64,000 nt of DNA from the NCBI RefSeq assembly GCF_035194505.1, contig NZ_CP136573.1, positions 930,001 to 994,000 on the forward strand, written 5' to 3'. Positions 1-8,688 of the stretch are shown piece after piece (position 1 is the first letter of the stretch; every line of letters begins with the position of its first letter). The notes below the pieces were generated by a model, which was not told the DNA's origin, did not search any database, and worked only from the letters and a program-made list of their open reading frames with translations. The stretch is from Erythrobacter sp. (GTDB taxonomy: Bacteria; Pseudomonadota; Alphaproteobacteria; Sphingomonadales; Sphingomonadaceae). The position numbers and the translations under genes were made by a program.

Positions 1-437
1 AAGGGCATGTCCCGGCGGATCACGGTTTTCCGAAGAATGCCTTCGGCGTCCTCATAATCGAAAAAGAAGCTGTCCTTGGAAAAACCTCCGGCGATGCGTT
101 CGATCCGCACGGTCTTCCCGCCGCCGAATTTCGCCGCGAGCAGCACGTCCATCCGCTCGGGCGTCGCCTCGATCTCCTGCTGACCGATCTGCTGGAGCGA
201 GACATTGAATGTCTCTTCTACGGCAGCGGGTTCCCTGAAAAGGCGCTCCGCTTCGGTTTGGCGATTGTGATCGGCGCGCGGATTGCGGGTCTCGTCTGCG
301 ACATAGCCCAGAATTTCGGACCACATTCCCGCAATCATCTTGGCCTTGTTCGACTGCAGTTCGATCCCGATTTCGCTCACGAGGTCGCGTTGCAATGCTG
401 CAAGCAGCTTTGCGCCGATCACGTTGCCTTGCGACAC
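1..437 (-). CDS. N-terminal part of a phosphotransferase (APH-like) family protein, truncated by window edge
   Basis: The minus strand is open from an in-frame TAG at 513-515 to the window edge and ends outside it. The visible protein has a helical N-terminal section of about 100 residues (VSQGNVIGAKLLAALQRDLV at its start), followed by GGGKTVRIERIAGGFSKDSF, a two-strand segment and an Arg-Arg-Asp-Met-Pro. The GGFSK...F.FD...LRKTVIRRDMP pattern resembles the N-lobe of aminoglycoside-phosphotransferase-like kinases of the ACAD10 type, in which the glycine-rich loop precedes the ATP-binding strands. The catalytic loop lies beyond the edge, so activity cannot be judged. I placed the start at a GTG at 437 because no upstream in-frame ATG exists before the stop; a GTG at 422 is the alternative. 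The substrate is unknown. Confidence 0.5.
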   Translation of the reverse strand, partial: MSQGNVIGAKLLAALQRDLVSEIGIELQSNKAKMIAGMWSEILGYVADETRNPRADHNRQTEAERLFREPAAVEETFNVSLQQIGQQEIEATPERMDVLLAAKFGGGKTVRIERIAGGFSKDSFFFDYEDAEGILRKTVIRRDMP

Positions 438-803
438 CTGCCTGCCCCCCGAACCTGCGGGCCATTGTGGCCTCGTCCAGCGGGATGTCGCATAGTGAGG
501 CGCGTCCCTGCACTAGCACTTTGCAGCAGCGTCGCTCTCGGCTTGCCTCTCGGCAACTTCGGCGTCGATGCCTTGGCGGCATCGCAAGGGCAGCTTTCCA
601 CCCACAATCAGACGTTCCAGCCGAACGCAGCAAATCCTAAAAGCGGCCAGTTTGACCATGGGCCAATATGAGGGGTTCGAGGCAGCCACGCTACACAGTG
701 TGGTCAATCCATCGCCCCGACGCACCTATCGCCTTATCCCTCGTATCAAGCATGGGCCAAGGGTGGGATAGTGGTGGAGGTGACGCCAGCCGTCTCCCGC
801 CCC
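438..803. other. Intergenic stretch with no supported gene
   Basis: These 366 bases separate the phosphotransferase fragment from the convergently placed end of the S9 peptidase. Several short open frames exist on both strands, but none has a ribosome binding site, family resemblance or sensible codon use. I see no tRNA, hairpin terminator or repeat. The promoter of the phosphotransferase gene should lie here. Confidence 0.5.
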
Positions 804-2807
804 TCACTCTCCCGCTGCAACACCACCGCCCGGCACCGCATCCGCCGGGTTGTGCTTGGCGAGGAAGGCTTCGAGCGCGTCGTACCACTGCTTCTCGTTC
901 GCGGCGGTCGAGAAGCTGTGGCCCTCGTCCTTGATCACCAGCGTCTGCGGCGGCATCGGCGCGCTGCGGGTGGCCTTCTCGAAGGCGTTGTACTGGCTGA
1001 AGGGCACGACCACGTCCTTGGTCCCGTGGGCCAGCAGCAACGGGCGCGACAGGCTCGCCGCCCGTTCGAGCGGGGAGACCTGCTTCATGTCCTGCACGCC
1101 CTGCCCGCGCACCTTGTCGCGCCAGCGCTTGAAGCCCGCACGGCTGAAGAAGCTGCGGTCATAGCGCAGGATGCGGTCGAAATCGGTCACCCCGGCCCAG
1201 CTCGCTCCGCAGCGGTATCTTTCGGGATTGCGCAGCACCGCAAAGATCGCCGCATAGCCGCCATAGGAGCCGCCCACCACGCAGACGCGCCCCGGATCGG
1301 CCAACCCCTCGGCCACGGCCCAGTCCATCGCATCGTCGAGATCATCCTGCATCGCGCGGCCGATCTGGCCGGTGCCGAGCTCGAAGAAGGCATCGCCATA
1401 GCCGCCCGAACCGCGATAATTGGGCTGGAGCACGGCATAGCCGCGATTGGCGAGCAGCTGCACTTCGTCGTTATAGGCGAGCTTGTCGCGGATCCCGTAA
1501 GGTCCGCCGTGGGGCATGATGATCAGCGGCAGGCGCTTGGCCTCGCGCCCGCGCGGCAGGGTGAGATAACCGCGGATCACGGTTCCGTCGCGCGCGGTGT
1601 ATTGCACCGGCCTCGGCTTGGCGAGCTGGCGGATATCGAGGCTGGGCCGGTATTGCGACACCTCGTCCATCTTGCGCGCGGCCGGATCGTAGAAATAGAG
1701 CACGCCGGGATCGGCCTCGTTGCCGGCCCATACCAGCATGCGCGATCCATCCTTGGCGCGGCTCGGCACCCATACCTCGACATCGCCGAGCGCGCGGCGC
1801 AGGCTGGCGTGCTGCTTGGCGACGGCTGGATCGAAGTAGTGCACCTCGTCGCGATCGGCGGTGAAATAGGCCGCATAGGGCACCCCGTCGCGCATGGTGA
1901 CGCTGTCGATATCCCATTCGGGATGTTCGTAGATGGTGGCGATGGTCTCGCGCGTGGCGAAATTGAAGCGCCTGAGGCCGACCCGCCCGGTCTCGCCTTC
2001 GGACAGGACATAGCCTTCGTCCGAACCATTGATGATCTGGAGCGCGTCCCAGAAGCGGTCGGCGGCGTCGCCCTCCTTGAGGCGCGCGACGAATTCGAGC
2101 GGGCCGGTGGCGCTGGAGCGGTAGTAGATCCGCAGCCTGCCATCCTTCGAGCCGGTGCCCATGCGCACCACGCCCTGATTGTCGGCGGTCCAGTTCCACA
2201 CCCCGTCGCGCGATTCCTGCACCGTGGTGACCTTGCCGCCCGGCTCCAGCTCGTGGCGCATCACGGAAGGGTAGTCATAGATGGTCTTCTGGATCGCGAC
2301 GAGGACGTGCGAGCCGTCCTCGTCGATGTGGATGACATTGTCGCCCTCCACCACATCCGAACGGCGGACCAACGGGGTCATGCTGCCGTCGCTCAGCTTG
2401 ACGAGGATCAGGCGGGTATAGCGCACCTCCTCGCCGAAGAAGGTGCCTGCGGTCGAGACCGACACCAGCAGCTTGTCGTTGGTGACCCATTGGTACCATT
2501 CGAACTGATCGGCCGGATCGGTGCCGAAGGCGTGCAGGCGCTTCTTGGCGACAATGTCGGCAATCACGAACTGGGTGTCGCCCGCGCTTTTGCGCAGGAA
2601 GGACAGCATCGACCCGTCAGGCGAGATCTGCGCGTCCCAGAAGGCCGCGCGTCCGGCAAAGTCACCGGTGGCGATCAGCGGTGGCGGGGCTTCGGTGGCA
2701 GGCGCGGCTGCGGACGCGGGTTCCTGTGCAGCCAGAGCGGCGGGCACAGCCAGACCAAGTCCGGCCAGCGGTATCGCCGCCGCCAGCGTGCCGAAAAGTC
2801 TCTTCAC
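804..2807 (-). CDS. Secreted S9 family (prolyl oligopeptidase-like) serine peptidase
   Basis: The 667-residue protein starts with a Lys-Arg then hydrophobic signal peptide ending near AALAAQ, so it acts in the periplasm. The middle third is a beta-propeller-like region. The C-terminal alpha/beta-hydrolase domain carries the nucleophile elbow GGSYGGYA with Ser514, then HGTKD (acid) and DEGHSF (catalytic His). This order is that of S9C acylaminoacyl-peptidase/dipeptidyl-peptidase relatives, which cleave short peptides from their N-terminus. Length is normal for the family. It is the last gene of a minus-strand run, about 100 bases after the DsbA-like gene. The exact peptide preference cannot be read from the sequence. 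Confidence 0.9.
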   Translation of the reverse strand: MKRLFGTLAAAIPLAGLGLAVPAALAAQEPASAAAPATEAPPPLIATGDFAGRAAFWDAQISPDGSMLSFLRKSAGDTQFVIADIVAKKRLHAFGTDPADQFEWYQWVTNDKLLVSVSTAGTFFGEEVRYTRLILVKLSDGSMTPLVRRSDVVEGDNVIHIDEDGSHVLVAIQKTIYDYPSVMRHELEPGGKVTTVQESRDGVWNWTADNQGVVRMGTGSKDGRLRIYYRSSATGPLEFVARLKEGDAADRFWDALQIINGSDEGYVLSEGETGRVGLRRFNFATRETIATIYEHPEWDIDSVTMRDGVPYAAYFTADRDEVHYFDPAVAKQHASLRRALGDVEVWVPSRAKDGSRMLVWAGNEADPGVLYFYDPAARKMDEVSQYRPSLDIRQLAKPRPVQYTARDGTVIRGYLTLPRGREAKRLPLIIMPHGGPYGIRDKLAYNDEVQLLANRGYAVLQPNYRGSGGYGDAFFELGTGQIGRAMQDDLDDAMDWAVAEGLADPGRVCVVGGSYGGYAAIFAVLRNPERYRCGASWAGVTDFDRILRYDRSFFSRAGFKRWRDKVRGQGVQDMKQVSPLERAASLSRPLLLAHGTKDVVVPFSQYNAFEKATRSAPMPPQTLVIKDEGHSFSTAANEKQWYDALEAFLAKHNPADAVPGGGVAAGE

Positions 2808-2904
2808 CGTGATGCCCCCTGCCCCGTACCTGATTCGCCAAGCCTATGAAACAGCGCAACAAAGGCAAGCACAATGCGACGGTTTGCGGGTTACTCCGGC
2901 GTCT

Positions 2905-3513
2905 TTAGCCGGTGACGAGCAATTCCTCGATCTGGCCGAGGCGTTCCTTGCCGAAGAACATCTCGGTGCCGTCTACCCACATGGTGGGGATGCCGAAGGC
3001 ACCGCGCGCGACGGCGGCTTCGGTGCTGGCGATCAGGCCCTGCTTGACTTCGTCGCTCTGGGCGCGCGCGAACAGATCTGCGGCGTCGAAACCGGCCGCG
3101 CTCACCACAGCGCCGATCGCTTCGGGCGAGGAAATGTCGAGCCCCTCTTCCCAGATTGGACGCAGCAGGCATTCGGCAAACTGCACCCCGCGCCCGTCCT
3201 GGCAGGCAGCAAACAGCATGCGCTGGAGCAGGATCGAGTTGAACGGAAATTGCGGGTGCAGGCGATACTTGGTGAGCCCGTGCTTCGCGATGAAGCGCTG
3301 CATCTCCAGCATCGCATAGTCGTTCTTGCCCTTCACCTCGGCGTCGCGGATCATCGGCGGGGCATTGCCGGTGAGCTTGTGCATGCCGCCAAGGAACACC
3401 GGCACGATATCAAGGCTTGCCTCGTGACGATCGAGCAGTTCGCGCAGCGGCCACCACACCAGATAGGCATTGGGGCTGACGAAATCGAACACCAGTTCGA
3501 CGCGATGCGGCAT
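2905..3513 (-). CDS. 2-hydroxychromene-2-carboxylate isomerase-like DsbA/kappa-GST family protein
   Basis: This 202-residue thioredoxin-fold protein begins VELVFDFVSPNAYL and continues with the helical insertion typical of kappa-class GST and HCCA isomerase. The Ser-Pro in FVSPNAY sits where DsbA has its CxxC, as in HCCA isomerases, which use glutathione and a serine. The C-terminal GIPTMWVDGTEMFFGKERL is the cis-Pro loop and substrate-facing end. HCCA isomerase acts in naphthalene-type catabolism, but many sphingomonad homologues lie outside any such pathway, and no catabolic genes are near. The gene starts 13 bases after the FkbM gene ends, so it is probably cotranscribed with it. Confidence 0.8.
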   Translation of the reverse strand: MPHRVELVFDFVSPNAYLVWWPLRELLDRHEASLDIVPVFLGGMHKLTGNAPPMIRDAEVKGKNDYAMLEMQRFIAKHGLTKYRLHPQFPFNSILLQRMLFAACQDGRGVQFAECLLRPIWEEGLDISSPEAIGAVVSAAGFDAADLFARAQSDEVKQGLIASTEAAVARGAFGIPTMWVDGTEMFFGKERLGQIEELLVTG

Positions 3514-3526
3514 TTTGTCTTCCTCC

Positions 3527-4711
3527 CTATTCGGGCGGCTCGGCCACCAGATCGTGGAAGCCCTCCATCAGCTCGGCCCGCCCGATGGGGCGCGTTGTTG
3601 CACCCGGTTCGATCCGGTGCAAGCTGTAGCGCAGATCGAGGGTGATGAGCGTGTAGAGCGCCTCGGCCGCTTCCGGGCGGTCGGTGAAGAAATGGTTGTT
3701 CCACTCGATCACCAGCTTGGGGCGATAGGCCCACAGCGTCTCGCGCGCGCCGGCAAGCACATCGGCTTCCGATCCCTCGACGTCGATCTTGATCAGGTCG
3801 ATCCGGTCGGGATTGAACTCGGCGAAAATGTCGTCGAGCGTGCGGGTCGCGACCTTGGCGGGGGTGACGGTCTCGCCATAGCGTTCGCGTGCCGCCTCGG
3901 CGATGTGGGGCAGCAGAGTGTTGCCGCCCTTGCGGTTGCCGAACTGGTGCAGCACCGCCTCGCCCCGTTTCGCGCCCGCCGCGAAGCGCAGCGATGTGGT
4001 GCGTTCCTCGAAGCCGTTCATCGCCACGCTTTCGAACAGCAGCGGGAAGATGTCGGGCGAAGGCTCGATCGCGAACACGCTCCCGCGCGGGCCGACCTTT
4101 TCGGCGGCAAATATGGTGTAGGTGCCGAAATTGGCGCCGACATCGACGAAGGTTGCGCCCGGTTTCAGCAGATTGCCGATCACCGTGGTGAGATTGCGAT
4201 CGAACCAGCCGTCGCGAATAAGGTGCGGGACGATCCCCGTGTCCGCCCCGTCGACCAGCATGAGGTGGCCGAAAGCGGTCTCCAGCAGCACGCGGCCCTG
4301 CCCGACATAGCTGGCTGCCATGCGCTGCGAGGCGAGCCGCACGCCGCCGATGGTGTTGTCGCGGTGGGCATCGCCCATGGCCGCCAGCAGCGCGTCAGCC
4401 GAGATGATGTGCGGATCATCCGCAGCGAGCGGAGCACCGCTCGCCGAAAGCACGAGAAACACCTCGTTGGCAAAGCTCGTCACATGGGTATCAAGCGCGG
4501 CGCGGAGCAGATCGGCGGTCACTTCCTCCAGCCGACCCTTGTGCAGCACCAGCGCCGCCGGAACCGCGCCATCAGGGGCATTGTGGATGGTGCGGCAGCC
4601 GGGCAGCAGGCCTTCAAACCCGAGCGCGGCAAAAACCGCCTCCCCCGCAAGGCCAAGACCGGTGACATGGGCGGCCGCAGCCTGCCAGAAAGGATCGTTT
4701 TCGGGTTGCAT
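3527..4711 (-). CDS. FkbM family SAM-dependent methyltransferase
   Basis: The protein is 394 residues. After about 170 residues without a recognised domain comes FVDVGANFGTYTIFAA, the SAM-binding motif I of FkbM methyltransferases, then AIEPSPDIF (acidic residue that holds the ribose) and LIKIDVEGSEADVLAGA, the family's hallmark. FkbM enzymes O-methylate sugars, polyketides or lipids. The long N-terminal extension is larger than in minimal FkbM proteins and may contribute to substrate binding. The gene lies between metZ and the DsbA-like gene on the same strand. I see no glycan cluster here to suggest a substrate. Confidence 0.85.
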   Translation of the reverse strand: MQPENDPFWQAAAAHVTGLGLAGEAVFAALGFEGLLPGCRTIHNAPDGAVPAALVLHKGRLEEVTADLLRAALDTHVTSFANEVFLVLSASGAPLAADDPHIISADALLAAMGDAHRDNTIGGVRLASQRMAASYVGQGRVLLETAFGHLMLVDGADTGIVPHLIRDGWFDRNLTTVIGNLLKPGATFVDVGANFGTYTIFAAEKVGPRGSVFAIEPSPDIFPLLFESVAMNGFEERTTSLRFAAGAKRGEAVLHQFGNRKGGNTLLPHIAEAARERYGETVTPAKVATRTLDDIFAEFNPDRIDLIKIDVEGSEADVLAGARETLWAYRPKLVIEWNNHFFTDRPEAAEALYTLITLDLRYSLHRIEPGATTRPIGRAELMEGFHDLVAEPPE

Positions 4712-4783
4712 GGCAAACGGATAGCCGTTCGCGGGAGGCTGCGATAGGGCCTTGGAGGATTTGCCTCCATTCTGGCCCCGTTA

Positions 4784-6001
4784 TCAGATTCCCGCCGCGC
4801 TGAGCGCCTGATCAAGGTCTTCGGTGAGGTCCGCGATATCCTCGAGCCCGACATTGATCCGCAGCAGGCCTTCGGTCACGCCCATGGCCGCGCGCGCCTC
4901 ATCACCCATGTTGGCGTGGGTCGAGGAGGCCGGGTGGCACATCAGGCTGCGCGCATCGCCGATATTGTTGGAGATATCGACGAGCTTCAACGCATCGAGC
5001 ACGGCAAAGGCGCGCGCCCGCGTGCCGACATCGAGCGCGAAGATCGGACCGGTCGCGTCCATCTGCGCCATCGCCATGGCGTGGCGCGGGTGGCTCGGCA
5101 GGCCGGGGTGGAGCAGATGCCCGCCCGCCTTCAGCACGCGCGGTTCGAGGAACTGGCCGAGCGCGACGGCCTGTTCGGACTGCTTGAAGGCGCGCAGGGG
5201 CAGCGTCTCCAGCCCCTTCATCACCACCCATGCGTTGAAGGCCGAAAGCGTCGGGCCGGTGTTGCGCTGGAAGGGCATCAGCACCTCGTCGATCCACTGC
5301 CGCGAAGCACAGATCGCGCCCGCCAGAACGCGCCCTTGCCCGTCCATCAGCTTGGTGGCGGAATAGGCCACCACATCCGCGCCGAACTGCATCGGGCGCT
5401 GCAAAACGGGCGAGGCAAAGGCATTGTCGACCACGCTGGTGATGCGATGCGCACGGGCGAGCCCGCACACGTAAGCCAGATCGACAATGTCGAGCGTCGG
5501 GTTGGCCGGGGTCTCGAAGAAGAACACCTTGGTATTGGGCCGGATCGCGGCCTCCCAGGCGGCATTGTCGGCGCTGTCGATGACAGTGGTCTCGATCCCG
5601 AACTTGGGCAGCAGGGTGTCGACCAGCCAGCGGCACGAGCCGAAGGCGGCGCGCGCGGCAACGACGTGATCGCCTGCCGAAAGCTGGCACAGCAGCGCGG
5701 CGGTCATCGCGGCCATGCCGCTTGCCTGGGTGCGGCAGGCCTCGGCCCCTTCCATCAGCGCGATGCGTTCTTCGAGCATGGCGACCGTGGGGTTCTGGAG
5801 GCGCGAATAGGTCATGCCCTGCGCGGTGCCGGCAAAGCGGTCCGCCACGGTCTGGGCATCGTCGTAGGTATAGCCCGAGGTGAGGAACAGCGCCTCGCTG
5901 GTCTCGCCATGTTCGGAGCGCCAGGTGCCGCCGCGCAATGCGCGGGTTGCGGGGCGCCATTTCTTGGTGGCGGAGCGGTCCATGCCGGTGGTCTTCTTCA
6001 T
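4784..6001 (-). CDS. metZ: O-succinylhomoserine sulfhydrylase (MetZ)
   Basis: The 405-residue PLP enzyme of the Cys/Met metabolism family joins O-succinylhomoserine and sulfide to give homocysteine in methionine synthesis. Visible marks are YSRLQNPT near residue 65, the phosphate-binding QASGMAAM, FFETPANPTLDIVDL, VVDNAFASP and the PLP lysine K217 in YSATKLMDGQGR. The GQGR ending rather than a cystathionine gamma-synthase pattern favours MetZ, though the two are hard to separate by eye. It begins 11 bases after the TetR gene stops, so the two may be cotranscribed; the FkbM gene follows after 72 bases. Confidence 0.9.
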   Translation of the reverse strand: MKKTTGMDRSATKKWRPATRALRGGTWRSEHGETSEALFLTSGYTYDDAQTVADRFAGTAQGMTYSRLQNPTVAMLEERIALMEGAEACRTQASGMAAMTAALLCQLSAGDHVVAARAAFGSCRWLVDTLLPKFGIETTVIDSADNAAWEAAIRPNTKVFFFETPANPTLDIVDLAYVCGLARAHRITSVVDNAFASPVLQRPMQFGADVVAYSATKLMDGQGRVLAGAICASRQWIDEVLMPFQRNTGPTLSAFNAWVVMKGLETLPLRAFKQSEQAVALGQFLEPRVLKAGGHLLHPGLPSHPRHAMAMAQMDATGPIFALDVGTRARAFAVLDALKLVDISNNIGDARSLMCHPASSTHANMGDEARAAMGVTEGLLRINVGLEDIADLTEDLDQALSAAGI

Positions 6002-6012
6002 GGCGCGGGGCT

Positions 6013-6573
6013 TTAGGCGGCTGCGAGCCCGCTCGCAAGCAGGCCGTCGCGCGCGCTGGCCTCATGTCCGATGGCCGAGAGCATCAGCGTCCCCTCGATC
6101 AGGGTGAGGAGATAGCGCGCGCCGCCGGCGGGATCGGGATCGCCTTCGGGCATCTGCCCTTCGAGCCAGCCGAGCAGCTCGCCCATCATCGCCTGCGCGG
6201 CGGGGCGATAGCCTTCTACCCCGCGCGCCGAGCCCGCGACGATCTCCCACCACAGCTGCATGAAGGGACGCATCTCGGGCGCGCGGGCATGCTGGAGGAT
6301 GCGCGCCAGCGCCTGTCCGCGCGTCGCCGCCCGCTCGCCCGCCAGCGCGGCATCGAGCGCCCCCGCATAGGAGCGTGCAAGAAAGCCGAGCAGATCGGTG
6401 ATCAGCGCCTCCTTGGAGCCGAAATGATAGAGCAGCATCCGGTCCGAGGTGCCTGCAGCCTTGGCCAGCGGCCGCAGGCTCGCCTGCCCCAGCCCGGAGC
6501 CAAGCACATGGCTTGCCAGCAGGGGCAACAGGGTCTCCCGCGACATCGGGGGCTTTTTGGAAAGGCGCGCCAT
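6013..6573 (-). CDS. TetR family transcriptional regulator
   Basis: This 186-residue regulator has an N-terminal helix-turn-helix (ASLRPLAKAAGTSDRMLLYHF, about residues 31-51) followed by GSKEALITDLLGFLA, the usual TetR linker helix, and a helical ligand/dimer domain. It diverges from the small membrane protein at 6651. The gap between them holds two 16-bp palindromes and a half-site, with a third palindrome inside the neighbour's coding region. The simplest reading is a repressor of itself and the membrane protein. The ligand is unknown. metZ follows 11 bases downstream. Confidence 0.9.
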   Translation of the reverse strand: MARLSKKPPMSRETLLPLLASHVLGSGLGQASLRPLAKAAGTSDRMLLYHFGSKEALITDLLGFLARSYAGALDAALAGERAATRGQALARILQHARAPEMRPFMQLWWEIVAGSARGVEGYRPAAQAMMGELLGWLEGQMPEGDPDPAGGARYLLTLIEGTLMLSAIGHEASARDGLLASGLAAA

Positions 6574-6582
6574 GGTGGCTCT

Positions 6583-6598
6583 TGTAGCAGGCGCTACA
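6583..6598. promoter_or_regulatory. Palindromic operator 1 (TGTAGC-N4-GCTACA)
   Basis: The sequence is a perfect 6+6 bp inverted repeat with a 4-base spacer, 10 bp before the tetR start codon. The size and divergent position fit TetR-family operators. A stray GCTACA half-site follows at 6603-6608. Confidence 0.75.
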
Positions 6599-6614
6599 TT
6601 TAGCTACAAGCCAG

Positions 6615-6630
6615 CGTAGCAGTCGCTACA
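6615..6630. promoter_or_regulatory. Palindromic operator 2 (CGTAGC-N4-GCTACA)
   Basis: This second copy differs from operator 1 by one outer base. It lies 32 bp from operator 1, about three helical turns, and 20 bp before the start of the divergent membrane-protein gene. Two sites on one helix face suit cooperative binding of two dimers. Confidence 0.75.
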
Positions 6631-6650
6631 ATTGTGCCGGAGATTCGCCG

Positions 6651-7061
6651 ATGCCTGACCTTCCGCTCCCTTTCCTCGCGCTCATGATCGGCGGGCTGGC
6701 CTGCGCTCTTGTAGCAATCGCTACAGTGCTGCTGCGCCCCGCGGCCAGCGGCAATCCGGTGCTGGCGGCAGCGCTGGCGGCAGGCTTTTCCGCCTTCACC
6801 GCGATCACCATCTGGGCCGAGGGCGTCTGGCCGGTCGTGATCAACCACACCAGCAACCTGTGGGGCGTGCAGGTATGGTGGGACCTGTTGTTTTCGCTCA
6901 CCATCGCGCTGTTCCTGATCGCCCCGCGCGCCCGAGCGGCGGGCATGAACCTGCTGCCCTGGACCCTGTTCGTCGTCGCCACCGCGAGCATCGGCCTGCT
7001 CGCCATGTGCGCCCGCCTGTTCTGGCTCGAACGGGCCGCAGCGCAACCGGCGAAAAGCTGA
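6651..7061 (+). CDS. Small four-helix membrane protein under TetR control
   Basis: The 136-residue protein has about four hydrophobic segments (roughly residues 7-28, 34-56, 75-93 and 103-123) separated by short polar loops such as NHTSNLWG. I do not recognise a named family. The start is supported by CCGGAGA just upstream. It is divergent from the TetR gene with operators in the 77-bp gap, so its dose is probably kept low until a signal binds the regulator. A third operator copy lies within its first codons (6710-6725). By context it could be an efflux accessory or stress-related membrane protein, but the sequence gives no proof. Confidence 0.8.
   Translation: MPDLPLPFLALMIGGLACALVAIATVLLRPAASGNPVLAAALAAGFSAFTAITIWAEGVWPVVINHTSNLWGVQVWWDLLFSLTIALFLIAPRARAAGMNLLPWTLFVVATASIGLLAMCARLFWLERAAAQPAKS
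6710..6725. promoter_or_regulatory. Palindromic operator 3, inside the coding region (TGTAGC-N4-GCTACA)
   Basis: A perfect third copy sits at codons 20-25 of the membrane protein, 95 bp from operator 2, or about nine helical turns. There it encodes hydrophobic Val-Ala-Ile-Ala-Thr residues, so protein constraint alone does not demand the palindrome. It suits DNA looping or a roadblock to transcription. Confidence 0.65.
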
Positions 7062-7067
7062 GCAAGC

Positions 7068-7174
7068 ATCGGCGCCGCAGGCGTCGCAAGCACGAACGGG
7101 CGCCCGCAGCGACGCTGGCGCAGCCAGCATGAGCGAGGATTTCGCACGCAGGATGGCGTGCGGAAAACAAAAAA
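7068..7174 (-). repeat. Multi-hairpin intergenic repeat, copy A
   Basis: Read on the minus strand this has a T-rich start, stem I (CGCACGC/GCGTGCG), linker AAATCCTCGCTCAT, stem II (GCTGGC-TGC-GCCAGC), linker GTCGCTGCGGGC, a weaker stem III, TTGC, and stem IV (7071-7085, loop TGC). It fills the gap between two plus-strand genes. The linkers match copies B and C; the stem sequences do not, yet stay complementary. Confidence 0.7.
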
Positions 7175-7217
7175 CCTATCTTGCCCACGGCCGCCGCGCT
7201 CCCTAATCGGCGCGGCC

Positions 7218-8552
7218 ATGGCCGAGGCGCACGCGTCATCCTCTCCCGCCGCCACCCCGCCCCCGCGCCCGCGTGATCCGCTGGCGTGGTGTCTCGCGCT
7301 GACCGGCATCTATGCCCTGCTGGCCGGATGGCGGCTGGCGATCCCGTCCGAGCCGTTCTTCGACGAGGTGCACTACATCCCTGCCGCCCGCGCGCTGCTT
7401 GAAGTCGCGCAGGGCGGGCATGTGGCCTATTTCAACCGCGAGCATCCGCTGTTCGGCAAGGAGATGATCGCGATCGGCATGGCGCTGTTCGGCGATACGC
7501 CGCTCGGCTGGCGGTTCATGCCTTGGGTCGCGGGCGTGCTGGCCTGTTTCGCCGGGGTGCGCGCGATGTGGCACGCCAGCGCCGACCGCTTTGCCACGCT
7601 CGCCTTCGGGGTGTTGCTGGCGACGGGTTTTCACCTCTTCATCCATTCGCGCATCGCCATGCTCGACATCTTCATGGCGAGCGCACTGATGGTGGCGACA
7701 TGGCAATTCGCAGCCGCCTGCGCCCAGCCCGAGACCGGCCGCCGCCGCCTGGCGCTCACCGGCATCGCACTGGGCTGTGCGATGGGGGCCAAATGGAACG
7801 CGATTGCCCTTGCCATGCTGCCCGGCCTCACCTTCTTCATCGCCCGCGCGCTGGCCGGGCGCCGCCGCCTGCTGTTCTCGCGCCGCGGCGCGCCGGTGCC
7901 GGGGGTGACGCTGGTGGAGGCCTTCGTGTGGCTCGGCATCCTGCCGCTTGCCACCTATGCGGCGACCTTCGTGCCGGGCTATTTTCTCGGTGAATATCTC
8001 CACCCCTCGCCGCTCGCCGAGAAAGGCCTGATCGGTTTCCACGCCGAGATCCTGTCCTTGCAGCAACAGGTCCTGAAGCCGCACCAGTACATGAGCACCT
8101 GGCCGCAATGGGTGCTGAACACCCGCGCGATCTGGTACATGTACGAGCCAATCGACGGGGCGCAGCGCGGGGTGCTGCTGATCGGCAATCCGCTGACCAT
8201 GCTGGCGGGGCTTCCGGCGGTCGCATGGTGCCTGTGGCACGGGGCGTGGCAGCGCGACTGGGCGCGGCTGGGAGTGGCTATCGGCTACGCAGCGAGCCTC
8301 GGCCTATGGGTGATCGCGCCCAAGCCGGTGCAGTTCTACTACCACTATTTCGTGCCGAGCTGCTTCCTGCTCGCAGCGCTCGCGCTGGCCTGCAGCGATC
8401 TGCACAAGTGGCAGCGCACGCGCTGGCTCGGCTGGGGCATTCCGGCTGCCGCTGTGGCCGTGTTCGCGTGGTTCTTCCCGATCATCGCCGCCCTGCCGCT
8501 GGCCGGCAAGATGAGCTACACCCACTGGATGTGGCTCGACGGGTGGAGGTGA
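7218..8552 (+). CDS. Phospholipid-carrier-dependent glycosyltransferase (PMT/GT39 family)
   Basis: This 444-residue multi-pass inner membrane protein resembles protein O-mannosyltransferases. It has the first-loop acidic pair in EPFFDEVHYIPAARALL, then FNREHPLFGKEMIAIG matching the family's HPPLGK motif, and about ten hydrophobic spans. Such enzymes move a sugar from polyprenyl phosphate to a protein, lipid A or glycan on the periplasmic side. I chose the ATG at 7218 because the reading upstream of it is repeat sequence. The convergent neighbour is a DPM1-like synthase that could make the lipid-linked sugar donor, which makes a donor/transferase pair plausible. Confidence 0.85.
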   Translation: MAEAHASSSPAATPPPRPRDPLAWCLALTGIYALLAGWRLAIPSEPFFDEVHYIPAARALLEVAQGGHVAYFNREHPLFGKEMIAIGMALFGDTPLGWRFMPWVAGVLACFAGVRAMWHASADRFATLAFGVLLATGFHLFIHSRIAMLDIFMASALMVATWQFAAACAQPETGRRRLALTGIALGCAMGAKWNAIALAMLPGLTFFIARALAGRRRLLFSRRGAPVPGVTLVEAFVWLGILPLATYAATFVPGYFLGEYLHPSPLAEKGLIGFHAEILSLQQQVLKPHQYMSTWPQWVLNTRAIWYMYEPIDGAQRGVLLIGNPLTMLAGLPAVAWCLWHGAWQRDWARLGVAIGYAASLGLWVIAPKPVQFYYHYFVPSCFLLAALALACSDLHKWQRTRWLGWGIPAAAVAVFAWFFPIIAALPLAGKMSYTHWMWLDGWR

Positions 8553-8583
8553 GTATAGCGCACGCTGTCGCAGGCGGAGCTAT

Positions 8584-8688
8584 CGGCGGTGCAGCCGCCG
8601 CAAGGCCGAACGGCCGCCCGCAGCGTCGCGGCCGTCAGGCCGCGTGAGCGAGGAAATCGCACGCCGGATGGCGTGCGGAAATCAAAAA
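8584..8688 (-). repeat. Multi-hairpin intergenic repeat, copy B
   Basis: On the minus strand: T-tract shared with the stop region of the neighbouring gene, stem I (CGCACGCC/GGCGTGCG), ATTTCCTCGCTCAC, stem II (GCGGCC-TGAC-GGCCGC), GACGCTGCGGGC, stem III (GGCCG-TT-CGGCC), TTGC, and stem IV (GGCGG/CCGCC, 8585-8599). It separates two convergent genes and ends on the last codon of the GT2/GtrA gene. Confidence 0.75.

Noticed and set aside
771..2849. 692-codon plus-strand open frame opposite the S9 peptidase.
   Set aside because: It is a high-GC shadow frame with low-complexity Arg/Gly/Ala/His composition, while the minus strand has a signal peptide and a catalytic triad.
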